The notes under the pieces were generated by a model. That model searched no databases and was not told the DNA's origin. It worked only from the letters and a program-made list of their open reading frames with translations. The translations under genes were made by a program, and so were the position numbers. A stretch of 64,000 nucleotides of DNA from Clostridium sp. GTDB taxonomy: Bacteria > Bacillota > Clostridia > Clostridiales > Clostridiaceae. Position 1 is the stretch's first letter; every line of letters begins with the position of its first letter. The stretch lies in NCBI RefSeq assembly GCF_016650035.1, contig NZ_JAENWM010000002.1, positions 24,311 through 88,310 of the forward strand. Direction: 5' to 3'. Positions 19,469-30,236 of the stretch are shown here, piece by piece.

Positions 19469-19615
19469 ATTTTTTAAAATAAATAAGCAAATAATATCTA
19501 TGGCTGGTTGCAATTAAGGGTAATATAAAATATAATATAAGTGATATTTTAATTGAAGATGATATAACAAATAATGTTTAAATTTGTCGAATTAATGTAT
19601 AAAGAGGTGTTTTAT

Positions 19616-20986
19616 TTGTATAAATGCGCTATAATATTAGCTGCGGGTGAAGGAAAAAGAATGAACTCTAATACTCCTAAGGTTCTACATAAAGTTTGTG
19701 GCAAGGAAATGATAAATCATGTTATTGACACTATTAGAGATGCAGACATTGAGAATGTTAATGTGGTAATTGGAATAGGGGCTGCGGAACTTAAAAAAGG
19801 AACACAAGATAGAAAAATTAGTTACTCCCTTCAAAACGAGCAATTAGGGACAGGACATGCAGTAATGTGTGCTAAAGAATTTCTAGGCGATAATGAAGGC
19901 ACTGTAGTAATATTTGTTGGAGACGGTCCACTAATTACTGAAAAGACAGTTAGGGAACTAATAGATTATCATGAAAAAGGCGATTTTAAGGCGACTATAT
20001 TAACTTCAAGAAGTGGTGAACCTGCAAAGTATGGCAGAATAATTAGGAGTAAAAATGGCGAAGTTGAAAAAATAGTTGAATTTAAAGATTGTACTGAGGA
20101 AGAAGTATTAGTACAAGAAATAAATTCAGCAATGTATTGCTTTGATATAAAACAATTACTTAATAGTTTAGATAAGTTAAATAATAATAATGCTCAAAGG
20201 GAATACTATTTAACAGACGTTATCGGTATACTAAAAAGCGAGGGATGTAAGGTTGGAGCTTTTGATGTACCAGTCCATGAAATTACTGCTGTTAATTCTA
20301 AGGTAGAGCTTGCAGAGGCAGAATTAATTATGAGAAAAAGAATAAATAGAGTGCATATGGAAAATGGAGTTACATTAATGGATCCGAATAATACATACAT
20401 TGACTCTGAAGTTATTATAGGTAAAGATACTATTATATATCCAGGGAATATACTTGAGGGTAAAACTATTATTAAAGAAGACTGCATTCTTTATCAAAAT
20501 AATAGAATTGTAGATAGTATTCTTCAAAAGGGAGTTTCTGTTCAAAGCTCTGTTGTAATCCAAAGCCAAATAGGCGAGGAAACTACAGTGGGACCTTACG
20601 CATACATAAGACCAGAAAGTAGCATTGGAAAACATGCTAGAATAGGAGATTTTGTTGAAATTAAAAAGTCAACTATTGGAGATAACACAAAGGTATCCCA
20701 TCTTACTTATATTGGTGATGCTGAGGTTGGAAGTGGATGTAATTTTGGTTGCGGAACTGTGGTTGTAAATTACGATGGAAAATCAAAATATAAAACTATA
20801 ATAGGCAATAATACTTTTATAGGCTGTAATACTAACCTAGTAGCACCTGTAAAAGTTAATGATAATGCATACATTGCTGCTGGCTCTACAATAACTAAAG
20901 AGGTGCCTGAAAATGCACTTTCAATAGCTAGAGCAAAACAGGTAAATATTGAGAACTGGGTAATTAAAAAAGGACTTAAAAAATAG
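19616..20986 (+). CDS. glmU: bifunctional UDP-GlcNAc pyrophosphorylase / GlcN-1-P acetyltransferase
   Basis: This 456-residue enzyme makes UDP-GlcNAc, the precursor of peptidoglycan. The N-terminal uridylyltransferase domain shows [11 protein letters not shown], then EQLGTGHAV and FVGDGPLI. The C-terminal left-handed beta helix has many hexapeptide repeats, with [19 protein letters not shown] and the catalytic His region. The TTG at 19,616 is chosen because AAAGAGGTG lies upstream and the length then equals the family norm; a reading from 19,574 adds 14 extra residues. In an operon-like block with prs. Confidence 0.93.
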   Translation: MYKCAIILAAGEGKRMNSNTPKVLHKVCGKEMINHVIDTIRDADIENVNVVIGIGAAELKKGTQDRKISYSLQNEQLGTGHAVMCAKEFLGDNEGTVVIFVGDGPLITEKTVRELIDYHEKGDFKATILTSRSGEPAKYGRIIRSKNGEVEKIVEFKDCTEEEVLVQEINSAMYCFDIKQLLNSLDKLNNNNAQREYYLTDVIGILKSEGCKVGAFDVPVHEITAVNSKVELAEAELIMRKRINRVHMENGVTLMDPNNTYIDSEVIIGKDTIIYPGNILEGKTIIKEDCILYQNNRIVDSILQKGVSVQSSVVIQSQIGEETTVGPYAYIRPESSIGKHARIGDFVEIKKSTIGDNTKVSHLTYIGDAEVGSGCNFGCGTVVVNYDGKSKYKTIIGNNTFIGCNTNLVAPVKVNDNAYIAAGSTITKEVPENALSIARAKQVNIENWVIKKGLKK

Positions 20987-21161
20987 TGCAACAAGGACAA
21001 TATTCAATAAGTAAATTATAAAGGGAGGTGTAAAACTGATTTTTGTAGTAAAAGGGGAAAGTACAAATTTCAAAGCCTATGATACTACCGTTCTGTTTAG
21101 TGGACAGAATGAAAATTAGTATAAATATTATTTATTATAATTTTAAAAATCAGGACTACAG

Positions 21162-22124
21162 ATGATAAACCAGAGCAAAAACATTAAGATTTTTACCGGT
21201 AACTCAAATCCTAAATTAGCTGCAGATATAGCTGAAATTCTAGGACTAAAAGTTGGAGATTCAGAAGTTGGCACTTTTAGTGATGGAGAAATATCTGTTA
21301 ATATCCACGAAACGGTTAGGGGAGCAGATGTATTTCTTGTTCAATCTACTAATGAACCAGTAAATGACAATTTAATGGAATTACTTATTATGATTGATGC
21401 CTTTAGGAGAGCTTCAGCAGGAAGAATAACTGCTGTTATACCGTACTATGGATATGCAAGACAGGATAGAAAAGCAAAAGCTAGAGACCCAATTACAGCT
21501 AAGCTTGTGGCAGATATTATAACAACTGCAGGAGCGGATAGAGTACTTACTATGGATTTGCATGCAGCTCAAATACAAGGATATTTCAATATTCCTGTTG
21601 ATAATTTAATGGGAACACCTATACTTGCAAAATATTTTATCGAACATGGATTCAAAGATAGAGAAGATGTAGTAGTAGTTGCACCAGATCTTGGAAGCGT
21701 AGCTAGATCAAGAAAATTTGCGGATAAGTTACATGCGCAAATAGCTATAGTGGATAAGAGAAGACCAAAGGCTAATGTTTCAGAGATTATGAATGTTATA
21801 GGTGACATTAAGGGCAAAACTTGCATTATGATGGATGATATGATAGATACAGCAGGAACTATAACTAATGGTGCTAATGCACTAGTTAAGCTAGGAGCAA
21901 AAGATGTTTTCGCTTGTTGCAGTCATGGGGTATTATCTGGACCTGCTATTCAAAGAATAAATGATTCAGTAATAAAAGAATTAATAATACTAAATACTAT
22001 TGATGTGCCAGAAAGTAAACACAGTGATAAATTTACAACATTATCTGTAGCACCAATTATTGCTGAAGCTATAAGAAGAATATATGAGAATGTCTCTGTA
22101 AGTAAATTATTTGAGGATGTTTAA
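21162..22124 (+). CDS. prs: ribose-phosphate pyrophosphokinase
   Basis: This 320-residue enzyme makes PRPP from ribose 5-phosphate and ATP for purine, pyrimidine, His and Trp synthesis. It has [13 protein letters not shown] at the start, the [18 protein letters not shown] flexible loop, the ribose-phosphate loop [16 protein letters not shown] and normal length. It follows glmU by 175 bases, as in Bacillus. The ribosome-binding site is weak (CAGGA). Confidence 0.95.
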   Translation: MINQSKNIKIFTGNSNPKLAADIAEILGLKVGDSEVGTFSDGEISVNIHETVRGADVFLVQSTNEPVNDNLMELLIMIDAFRRASAGRITAVIPYYGYARQDRKAKARDPITAKLVADIITTAGADRVLTMDLHAAQIQGYFNIPVDNLMGTPILAKYFIEHGFKDREDVVVVAPDLGSVARSRKFADKLHAQIAIVDKRRPKANVSEIMNVIGDIKGKTCIMMDDMIDTAGTITNGANALVKLGAKDVFACCSHGVLSGPAIQRINDSVIKELIILNTIDVPESKHSDKFTTLSVAPIIAEAIRRIYENVSVSKLFEDV

Positions 22125-22180
22125 TAGCGTTCATGTAATGAATTAAAGTAAAGAAATGTAATTTGTAGATACATATTTTA

Positions 22181-22226
22181 AATAACGCTACTCTGTTATC
22201 TTTATAATAGGTTAGCGTTATTTTTT
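22181..22226 (+). terminator. intrinsic terminator of prs
   Basis: A 10-bp stem (AATAACGCTA and complement) around a loop of 22 bases is followed by TTTTTT. It closes the glmU-prs block. Confidence 0.85.
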
Positions 22227-22545
22227 ATGCAATTCGTTATAGTGAATATTGTATTAAATTGTTATAATTATATATATAAAAGTGAGATAATGATTATAAT
22301 ATATATAAGCAATAAAATGCTGGATATCAAAATTATTTAATGGAAATGGTGAATAAATTGTAACATTTTCAAAAAAACTAATAAGTTAACAGCAAAGTAT
22401 GATAAATTACTTATAAGACTAATTATTTATAATAATCTTACAAAAGATAAATTAGCAAATGACTATCTATTTTTGAAAACACATAGAACATAAAAATATC
22501 AAAAATAATAAATGAAAAACACATAAAAAAAATGGAGGTACAAAC
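22227..22545 (+). other. intergenic region without a gene before the two-component operon
   Basis: About 320 bases of very A+T-rich DNA. I see no gene, RNA or strong inverted repeat in it. It should hold the promoter of the downstream two-component operon, but no single box stands out. Confidence 0.4.
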
Positions 22546-23232
22546 ATGGAAGGAACTATAGGAAAAATACTAATAGTTGATGATGATAAAAATATTGCTG
22601 AGGTAATTAAGATGTATCTAGAAAGTTCAGGATATGCGACAAAAGTAGCATATGATGGTAGGGCTGCACAGGAGGCGTTTTTAAGCTACAAACCAGATTT
22701 GGTGCTTTTAGATGTAATGTTGCCTTATATTGATGGAATCGATGTATTAAAATGGATAAGAAAAGATTATGAAACTCCGGTTATTATGCTTACTGCTAAA
22801 GGGGAGACCTTTGATAAGGTATTAGGCCTAGAACTTGGAGCAGATGATTATGTAGTAAAGCCTTTTGAACCAAAAGAAATAATCGCAAGAGTGAAAGCTG
22901 TTCTTAGGCGTTATAACTTAGACAATGGTGGTAAAGAAGTTTTAAATTTTGAAGGACTAGAAATTGACATTAATTCTTATAATGTTACATATAAAGGTGA
23001 AGAGGTAAAAATGCCACCTAAAGAATTTGAATTAGTACATTATTTAGCGCTTAACAAGAACAGAGTATTTACTAGGCAACAATTATTATGTGAAGTTTGG
23101 GGATACGATTACCCAGGTGACTCTAGAACTGTAGATGTGCATGTTAAAAGGGTAAGAGAAAAGCTTCAAGGAGGACCCAATTGGCAGATTGAGACTGTTT
23201 GGGGAGTAGGATATAAGTTCGAGGTGAAATAA
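22546..23232 (+). CDS. OmpR/PhoB-family response regulator
   Basis: This 228-residue protein has a receiver domain (ILIVDDDKNIAEVI at the start, phospho-acceptor Asp in LVLLDVMLPYIDG, Thr in MLTAKG, Lys in YVVKPFEP) and a winged-helix DNA-binding domain (PKEFELVHYLALN, GDSRTVDVHVKRVREKL). It works with the histidine kinase starting at the next base. AUGGAGGT-type site lies upstream. The HtrA-like gene after it suggests a cell-envelope stress role, as for CssRS in Bacillus; this is an inference. Confidence 0.93.
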   Translation: MEGTIGKILIVDDDKNIAEVIKMYLESSGYATKVAYDGRAAQEAFLSYKPDLVLLDVMLPYIDGIDVLKWIRKDYETPVIMLTAKGETFDKVLGLELGADDYVVKPFEPKEIIARVKAVLRRYNLDNGGKEVLNFEGLEIDINSYNVTYKGEEVKMPPKEFELVHYLALNKNRVFTRQQLLCEVWGYDYPGDSRTVDVHVKRVREKLQGGPNWQIETVWGVGYKFEVK

Positions 23233-24639
23233 ATGGTGAAAAAAGGGCTGTTTTTTAAAATGCTAGCCACCTATACAATTATAATATCTCTCAGCTTAAT
23301 ATTTATTGCTTCTTTTTTGTCTTATTGGTTTCAGAATTATTTCTTGAACGAACGAAAACAACAATTTTTGGAATATTCCTATATGATACAAAAAATTGCT
23401 ATGGATAATGATTATACGCGCGAGGAAGTAAATAATTATATAATTTTTATTGGACAAATTATAAAGTCAGATATTTGGCTTACCGATAGTTATGGGATGG
23501 TTTATGCCGTATCTAATAAAGAACATGTGGATTTTATGCATAAACAGGTTTTTGATAAGGAACTAGAAGATCTTAGATCGGGTCATACATTTGAAGTTAC
23601 AGAGCCCTATGGTGGTTTATATGATGATAAACCTGTAAGAATTTATGGCACACCTATGATGACTGAGGTAGGATTTAGTGGTTCTATAATTCTGTACAAT
23701 TCCATTGAACAATTAAGTGAACCATTAAATAGGGTTTATGAAATAATTTGGATATCTGCAATTTTTGTTATAATAATTTCATGCATAGTTATATATTATT
23801 TCTCTCAAAAAATAATTATAAAGCCTTTAGCAGAGATTAATTCTGTAGCTAAGAAAATATCTAATGGTGATGTGGATAAAAGGGTTTATTTGAATTCCGA
23901 CGATGAAATTGGAGAACTTGCTCAATCCTTTAATTTTATGGCCGATTCCATAGAGAAAATAGAGAAAAACAGACGGAATTTTATATCGAATGTATCCCAT
24001 GAGATTAGGTCACCTATAACATCAATTAAAGGATTTATTGGTGGAATATTAGATGGCGTAATTCCTGAGGAAAAAGAAAAATATTATTTGTCTATTGCCT
24101 ATGAAGAAATCCAAAGACTAACAAGGCTTGTAAATGACTTATTAGATATGTCTGCAATAGAGGCTGGGGAGTTCAGATTAAGGATTATAGAAGTGGATAT
24201 AAATGAAATTATTAGACTTACAGTTATAAAAAATGAAACTAAAATCAAGGAAAAAAGAGCAGTCGTAGATGTGTGCTTTGATGAAGAAAATTTATTTGTA
24301 GCTGGAGACACAGATAGGTTAGTGCAAGTTATAACAAATTTACTTGATAATGCAATAAAATATGTAAACCCAATTGGAAAAATAAAAATTATCTCAAAAA
24401 CTAAAGGAAAAAAAGTCTTCGTATCCGTTTTTAATGAAAGTCCTCTAATAGCTGAGGAAGATTTAAAACATATTTGGGATAGATTTTATAAAGCGGATAA
24501 ATCAAGAACGGCAAAAGAGAGTACTGGGCTAGGGCTTTCTATAGTTAGAAATATAATAACTCAATTACAGGAAGATATATGGGTTGAAAATAAGGAGAAT
24601 GGCGTTTGTTTTACCTTTACATTAACGAAAGTAAAATAA
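23233..24639 (+). CDS. sensor histidine kinase
   Basis: This 468-residue kinase has a first membrane helix (about residues 9-30), an extracytoplasmic sensor of about 130 residues, a second helix (about 175-198), a HAMP domain, and the kinase core: H box NVSHEIRSPITSIKGF, N box VITNLLDNAIKYV, and G2 box TGLGLSIVRNII. It phosphorylates the adjacent response regulator (0 bases between genes). The signal is unknown. It is an intact, full-length member of the type that senses envelope conditions. Confidence 0.93.
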   Translation: MVKKGLFFKMLATYTIIISLSLIFIASFLSYWFQNYFLNERKQQFLEYSYMIQKIAMDNDYTREEVNNYIIFIGQIIKSDIWLTDSYGMVYAVSNKEHVDFMHKQVFDKELEDLRSGHTFEVTEPYGGLYDDKPVRIYGTPMMTEVGFSGSIILYNSIEQLSEPLNRVYEIIWISAIFVIIISCIVIYYFSQKIIIKPLAEINSVAKKISNGDVDKRVYLNSDDEIGELAQSFNFMADSIEKIEKNRRNFISNVSHEIRSPITSIKGFIGGILDGVIPEEKEKYYLSIAYEEIQRLTRLVNDLLDMSAIEAGEFRLRIIEVDINEIIRLTVIKNETKIKEKRAVVDVCFDEENLFVAGDTDRLVQVITNLLDNAIKYVNPIGKIKIISKTKGKKVFVSVFNESPLIAEEDLKHIWDRFYKADKSRTAKESTGLGLSIVRNIITQLQEDIWVENKENGVCFTFTLTKVK

Positions 24640-24658
24640 CTTAGTAGGAGGTAATGCT

Positions 24659-25846
24659 ATGAATAAAAAGGATAACCATAAATCTTCTGAAGAAATAAGA
24701 GATGCCATGTGGAAGAATGCAGAATGTGGTCATGATATTTTTGGAGAAATTAAATTTAGAAAAAACAATAAAAAGAATTATTTTAAATTATCTTTAAAAG
24801 TATTTAGTTTTATACTTATAGCAGCACTTTCTGGTGGAATTACAGCCCAATTTGTAATTAATAAAGATTTTAGCGGTGTTTTAGATTCAGGAGGTTTAGG
24901 GAACAATAACACTAGTGGGACTTATAATAAGACTATTTCCGAAGTTGCGCGCAAGGTGTCACCGGTGGTAGTTGGTATTAGTAATAAGTCAGAAGGAATA
25001 GAAAATACTGCAGAAGGCAGTGGTTCTGGAATTATATTTAAAAGTGATGGATATATTATTACTAATTACCATGTGGTTGAAGGTCCAACAGAAATAAAAG
25101 TAAAACTTAGTAATGATAATATTTTGAGGGCTACGTTAGTAGGAACGGATGAGAGAACAGGGTTAACTGTTATTAAAGTTGAAGCTAGCAACTTGCCCGT
25201 TGCGAAATTTGGAGATTCATCAAAAATTAACGTTGGAGATTTAGCTATTTCAATTGGAAATCCACTGGGAAAAGAGTTTACGGGAACAGTTACTGCAGGA
25301 ATTATAAGTGCAACAGACAGGGAAATTAATATGATTGATAAAAAAACTGCAGAACAAACCATATATAAAGTAATACAAACAGATGCAACTATCGGTTCTG
25401 GGAGTAGCGGTGGAGCATTATGCAATAGCAATGGAGAAGTTATTGGCATAAATAGTTTGAAAGTAAGTTCTTATGGTGACGCTTTTGCAATGGGGTTTGC
25501 TATTAACTCAAATGAAGCTCAAGATATTATCAATGATTTAATGACTGATGGCAAGGTTATTAGACCATCTATAGGTATTTATGGTGAAACAGCAACTTCT
25601 GCTGCCAGTGGTGGTGTAGAGGGAGTGTATGTGAAAGATGTTATAAGAGAAAGCGGAGCTGCTATAGCTGGAATTATGCCCACTGATATCATAACTGAAA
25701 TAGGTGGGCATAGTGCTAAAAACATGGAGGATTTAAATAACATTTTGTCAGAATACAAAGTTAACGATGATATATCATGTAAAATATGGAGAGATGGGAA
25801 AATAAAAAAAATTAGTATAGTTCTCTCTGAACTAAAAGTAAACTAA
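24659..25846 (+). CDS. HtrA/DegP-like membrane-anchored serine protease, catalytic Asp missing
   Basis: This 395-residue protein has a cytoplasmic tail of about 45 residues, one membrane helix (about 46-68), a trypsin-like domain and a PDZ domain (about 300-390). His138 is in NYHVV and Ser250 in GSSGG. The usual TDLAVLKV motif reads TGLTVIKV, so the catalytic Asp is replaced by Gly168. The usual NPGNSGG reads GSGSSGG. It may be inactive, or may use another residue. It lies 20 bases after the histidine kinase in the same operon, and HtrA proteins normally degrade misfolded proteins at the cell surface. Confidence 0.85.
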   Translation: MNKKDNHKSSEEIRDAMWKNAECGHDIFGEIKFRKNNKKNYFKLSLKVFSFILIAALSGGITAQFVINKDFSGVLDSGGLGNNNTSGTYNKTISEVARKVSPVVVGISNKSEGIENTAEGSGSGIIFKSDGYIITNYHVVEGPTEIKVKLSNDNILRATLVGTDERTGLTVIKVEASNLPVAKFGDSSKINVGDLAISIGNPLGKEFTGTVTAGIISATDREINMIDKKTAEQTIYKVIQTDATIGSGSSGGALCNSNGEVIGINSLKVSSYGDAFAMGFAINSNEAQDIINDLMTDGKVIRPSIGIYGETATSAASGGVEGVYVKDVIRESGAAIAGIMPTDIITEIGGHSAKNMEDLNNILSEYKVNDDISCKIWRDGKIKKISIVLSELKVN

Positions 25847-25872
25847 AATAACTAGTACATTTACTGGTTATT
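25847..25872 (+). terminator. intrinsic terminator of the two-component/HtrA operon
   Basis: A 9-bp stem (AATAACTAG against CTGGTTATT) with a T run after it lies right after the stop codon. Confidence 0.75.
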
Positions 25873-26019
25873 TTTTATATTTATTAGCATGAATCGTATA
25901 GTAATATTTATATTTAGTGTGGAAATTAATAATATTTTGGTATACTATTATTAATAAAAGAAATAAAATAATTATGTGTTAGATAAACATCCTAAACATA
26001 AGAATATTTGGAGGTAGCA

Positions 26020-26583
26020 ATGTACTTGGTGGTTGGACTAGGGAATCCGGGAGATGAATATAAACATACGAGGCATAATGTGGGATTTGATGTAATTGAT
26101 TTAATGAAGGGTAAGTATAACATTAGTATTAATAGGATAAAATTTAAAGGTGTATATGGAGAAGTTAATATATCAGGAGAAAAAGTTATTCTCTTAAAAC
26201 CTAGCACTTATATGAACTTAAGTGGAGAGAGTGTACGAGAAGCAGTTTCTTTTTATAAGATTCCAAGGGAGAATATCATCATAATACATGATGATATTAG
26301 TTTGGATGCAGGTAAATTAAGAATACGAAGTAAAGGTAGTGCAGGAGGACATAATGGACTTAAAAGCATTATTTCTAATTTATCTTCAGATGCGTTTACA
26401 AGAATAAAAATAGGTGTAGGGCAACCACAAAATTCTATAATACCACACGTTTTAGGGAGATCTTCTAAAGAGGATCGGGTGCTTATAGAAAAGACTTTTG
26501 ATGCTAGTATAAAAGCTGTCGAAACGATAATAGAAAAAGGATGTTCTGAGGCTATGAATGATTTTAATGGGTTTAGTGCTTAA
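26020..26583 (+). CDS. pth: peptidyl-tRNA hydrolase
   Basis: This 187-residue enzyme releases peptides from peptidyl-tRNA dropped by ribosomes. It has the motif [22 protein letters not shown] (with the catalytic His), [10 protein letters not shown] and [24 protein letters not shown]. The ATG at 26,020 follows GGAGGT; an in-frame TTG in that site is rejected. It is upstream of mfd, as in other Firmicutes. Confidence 0.95.
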   Translation: MYLVVGLGNPGDEYKHTRHNVGFDVIDLMKGKYNISINRIKFKGVYGEVNISGEKVILLKPSTYMNLSGESVREAVSFYKIPRENIIIIHDDISLDAGKLRIRSKGSAGGHNGLKSIISNLSSDAFTRIKIGVGQPQNSIIPHVLGRSSKEDRVLIEKTFDASIKAVETIIEKGCSEAMNDFNGFSA

Positions 26584-26640
26584 TTAAAGTCATTATTAAA
26601 ACATTATATATAAATTATTCAGTGAGTGAGAGGTGTTAGC

Positions 26641-29600
26641 ATGAGGCTAAAAGGGCTTATGAAGCCTTTGAAAGATAGTAGTCAGTTTAAAAATATAATA
26701 ACAAATGTAGAAAAAAAAATGTATCCAATTGGTGTGTATGGACTATCAGAATCAGCTAAGAACTATTTAGTGAGTGGTGTGTACGAGCAACTGGATAAAT
26801 CTCTATTAATTTTAACACACAGCGATGTAGAGGCTAAAAATATTTATGAAGATTTATGTTTTTATGCGAATGATGTGTATTATTATCCAACTCGAGAAGT
26901 GGGATTTTATAATGTAGATGCTGTATCTGGTGACCTTAGATGGGAAAGACTTAAAGTAATGAAAAAAATTACTGAAAAGGGTAAAAAAATAATAATCACA
27001 TGTATAGAAGCCCTAGCGGCTACATATATTCCTTTAGATTTATTTCGAAAATATGTTTTTGAATTATCTGTAGGAGGTACATTAAACATTAATAATTTTT
27101 CAGAGAAATTAATTCAGTGTGGATATGAAAGAGTTGATATGGTCCATACTAAAGGACAGTTTTCCATAAGGGGAGGGATTATAGATTTATACCCTCCTAT
27201 TTCGGCGTTACCATTTAGAATAGAACTTTTTGATGAGGAAATAGACTCTATAAGAACGTTCAACAGCGAAACTCAAAGGAGTATTGATAAGGTAAATGAA
27301 ATAGAGATATTCCCAGCAAAGGAAATAATATTAACTGAGGAAATAATGAATAATGGATATATTAAAATAAAGGAAGATTTACAAAATGTATTAGGTAGCT
27401 TTAATAAAAGAAAAGACAAGGAAAGTATGGAAAGAATAAAGTCTTTAGTTAATGTTAACTTAGAACAGCTTAAAGAAACTTGGAGCTTTGACTCTGTAGA
27501 TAGTTATATGCCTTATTTTTATGATAATACATCCACTTTTTTAGACTATATGAAAGGTTCTTTTATAGTAGTTGATGACGCACAGAGGTGCTCCGGGAAA
27601 CTGGATAGTGTGTATTTTGAGTTTCAAGAAAATTACGAGAATTTTATAAAAAGAGGCAATATACTGCCTAAACAGGCAGAAAATCTAATTAATAAGGACA
27701 ACATATATCAGGATTTAGAGACACTTGAGGTGATGACATTAGAGTCAATTGCCAAATCTGCAAAGGTGCTTAAACCAAGGTCTATAGTATCTTTTTCTCA
27801 AATAGAGGCTAATGATTATCATGGAAAGTTAGACCTTCTTATTGAAGATATAAAGGATAAAAAGCATAAAGGTTATAAGATTGTAATTCTTTCTGGTACA
27901 AGAACCAGAGGGGAAAGGCTTATAGATACACTTAGGGACAGAGGTATTGATAGTGTATATAAAGATAGTATTTCTAAAATTGAGTTCGGAGAAGTAGTAG
28001 TTACTTTTGGTAATCAATTAAGAGGGTTCGAATATCCAGAGCTAAAGATATGTGTTATATCAGACAAAGAGGTTTTTGGAAGAGCAAAAAGAAAAACTGT
28101 GAGTCGTTCCAGTAAAAAAGGAGCGAGTAAAATAAAAAGTTTTACAGAACTTAAACTGGGGGATTATGTTGTTCACGTAAATCATGGTATTGGGGTGTAC
28201 AAAGGGATTAGTCAGTTAGAGGTTCACGGTCATAAAAGGGATTATTTAGTCCTTGGATATAGTGCTTGTGATACCCTTTATGTTCCTGTAGAACAATTAG
28301 ATATGGTGCAAAAATATATTGGGAGCGAAGGCAAAGCTCCAAAGATTAGCAAACTAGGTGGAGTAGAATGGGCCAAGGCTAAAAATAAGGTGAAAAATTC
28401 TATTGCAGATATTGCAGAGGATTTGGTAAAACTTTATGCAACAAGGGCTACACTTAAGGGCTATATATATAGTAAGGATACTGTATGGCAAAAACAATTC
28501 GAAGAAGAATTTCCATATGAGGAAACACCAGATCAAATAATAGCGATTGAAGAAATCAAAAAAGATATGGAATCAGACAAACCTATGGATAGATTAATAT
28601 GCGGCGATGTTGGATATGGTAAAACAGAGGTAGCAGTTAGAGCGGCGTTTAAAGCAGTAATGGATGGTAAACAAGTAGCGTTTTTAGTACCAACTACAAT
28701 ACTTGCTGAGCAGCATTATAAAAATCTTACTGAAAGATTTTCCGATTTTCCAGTAAAAGTTGAAATGGTTAGTAGATTTAGAACGCCAGCACAGCAGAAA
28801 GTTGTTCTTAAGGCTACAAAAGAAGGAAATGTAGATATATTAATAGGTACCCATAGAATAATTCAAAAGGATGTAAAATTTAAAGATTTAGGGGTATTAA
28901 TTATAGATGAGGAACAACGATTTGGGGTTACTCACAAGGAAAAAATAAAGAGTCTTAGAAAGAACGTAGACGTAATTACCCTAACTGCTACTCCGATTCC
29001 AAGAACCCTCCATATGTCTCTTACTGGAGTAAGAGACATAAGTGTGATAGAAACTGCGCCAGAGGAGAGATATCCAATACAAACTTATGTGGTGGAGTTT
29101 AATGATCAACTAATAAGGGATGCGATTCTAAGAGAATTAAATAGAAATGGTCAAGTTTTCTTTGTGTACAATAGAGTAGAAACTATAAAAGAAATGGCAG
29201 CCTATATAGGTAAACTAGTTCCTGAAGCAAGAGTTTGTATTGGTCATGGGCAAATGACAGAAAGGGAACTTGAATCCGTTATGATAGATTTTATGGAGAA
29301 CAAGTATGATATATTAGTGTGTACTACCATCATTGAGACAGGGATAGACATCCAAAATACAAATACTATAATAATTTATGAAGCTGATAAGATGGGACTT
29401 TCTCAGCTTTATCAATTAAGAGGAAGAGTTGGGCGGTCAAATAGAATAGCCTACGCGTATCTTACTTATAAAAAAGACAAGGTGTTAACCGAGGTAGCTG
29501 AAAAAAGACTTAAGGCAATTAAGGATTTTACGGAACTAGGGTCAGGTTTTAAAATTGCAATGAGGGATCTTGAAATTCGGGGTGCTGGAAATATGATGGG

Positions 29601-30162
29601 AGCAGCTCAACATGGACATATGGCTTCCGTAGGCTATGATTTATACTGTAGGATGCTTGAAGAAACAGTGAAACATATACGAGGCGATGTGGAAGTGGAA
29701 CCTATTCAAACCTCTGTTGAAATTAAAATAGATGCATATATTCCTGGTACCTATATCGAAGATGAGTCACAAAAAATTGAAATCTATAAAAAAATTGCTG
29801 CTATTGATTGTTATGAGTATATGTTAGACATACAAGAGGAAATAGAGGATAGATTTTCAGATATACCAGTGCCTGTTGCAAATCTTATGAATATAGCTTA
29901 TCTTAGAAGTATGGCATCAAAGATAGGAATAATAGAAATAAAAGACGCAGATGAGGAGGTAATATTACAATTTGATAGTGGTGATCGGATAAATGGGACA
30001 TTAGTTAAAGCGCTAATTAATAAATATAATAGGAGTATTGTATTTAAATTAGGTAGTAAACCAGCCTTTGCATACAAAAACAAGAATTTAACAAAAGAAG
30101 ATACTATTACAAATCTCATAGATATTGTGAAGTATATAAAAAGTATAGTTGAAAAAAAATAA
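26641..30162 (+). CDS. mfd: transcription-repair coupling factor
   Basis: This 1,173-residue translocase removes stalled RNA polymerase and brings in UvrA. The order is: UvrB-like N-terminal part, the RNA polymerase-interacting domain ([22 protein letters not shown]), the helicase core (GDVGYGKTEVAVRAA, the DEEQ box at LIIDEEQRFGV, TATPIPRTLHMSL, RGRVGRS) and the C-terminal TRCF domain. The ATG at 26,641 follows GAGAGGTG. The gene is complete and 57 bases after pth. Confidence 0.97.
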   Translation: MRLKGLMKPLKDSSQFKNIITNVEKKMYPIGVYGLSESAKNYLVSGVYEQLDKSLLILTHSDVEAKNIYEDLCFYANDVYYYPTREVGFYNVDAVSGDLRWERLKVMKKITEKGKKIIITCIEALAATYIPLDLFRKYVFELSVGGTLNINNFSEKLIQCGYERVDMVHTKGQFSIRGGIIDLYPPISALPFRIELFDEEIDSIRTFNSETQRSIDKVNEIEIFPAKEIILTEEIMNNGYIKIKEDLQNVLGSFNKRKDKESMERIKSLVNVNLEQLKETWSFDSVDSYMPYFYDNTSTFLDYMKGSFIVVDDAQRCSGKLDSVYFEFQENYENFIKRGNILPKQAENLINKDNIYQDLETLEVMTLESIAKSAKVLKPRSIVSFSQIEANDYHGKLDLLIEDIKDKKHKGYKIVILSGTRTRGERLIDTLRDRGIDSVYKDSISKIEFGEVVVTFGNQLRGFEYPELKICVISDKEVFGRAKRKTVSRSSKKGASKIKSFTELKLGDYVVHVNHGIGVYKGISQLEVHGHKRDYLVLGYSACDTLYVPVEQLDMVQKYIGSEGKAPKISKLGGVEWAKAKNKVKNSIADIAEDLVKLYATRATLKGYIYSKDTVWQKQFEEEFPYEETPDQIIAIEEIKKDMESDKPMDRLICGDVGYGKTEVAVRAAFKAVMDGKQVAFLVPTTILAEQHYKNLTERFSDFPVKVEMVSRFRTPAQQKVVLKATKEGNVDILIGTHRIIQKDVKFKDLGVLIIDEEQRFGVTHKEKIKSLRKNVDVITLTATPIPRTLHMSLTGVRDISVIETAPEERYPIQTYVVEFNDQLIRDAILRELNRNGQVFFVYNRVETIKEMAAYIGKLVPEARVCIGHGQMTERELESVMIDFMENKYDILVCTTIIETGIDIQNTNTIIIYEADKMGLSQLYQLRGRVGRSNRIAYAYLTYKKDKVLTEVAEKRLKAIKDFTELGSGFKIAMRDLEIRGAGNMMGAAQHGHMASVGYDLYCRMLEETVKHIRGDVEVEPIQTSVEIKIDAYIPGTYIEDESQKIEIYKKIAAIDCYEYMLDIQEEIEDRFSDIPVPVANLMNIAYLRSMASKIGIIEIKDADEEVILQFDSGDRINGTLVKALINKYNRSIVFKLGSKPAFAYKNKNLTKEDTITNLIDIVKYIKSIVEKK

Positions 30163-30236
30163 ATCTATGATAAAATTAATAGGTATTGTAATAAGGATTT
30201 AAATTACAATATCATATATAGAATGGGGGAAATAAA

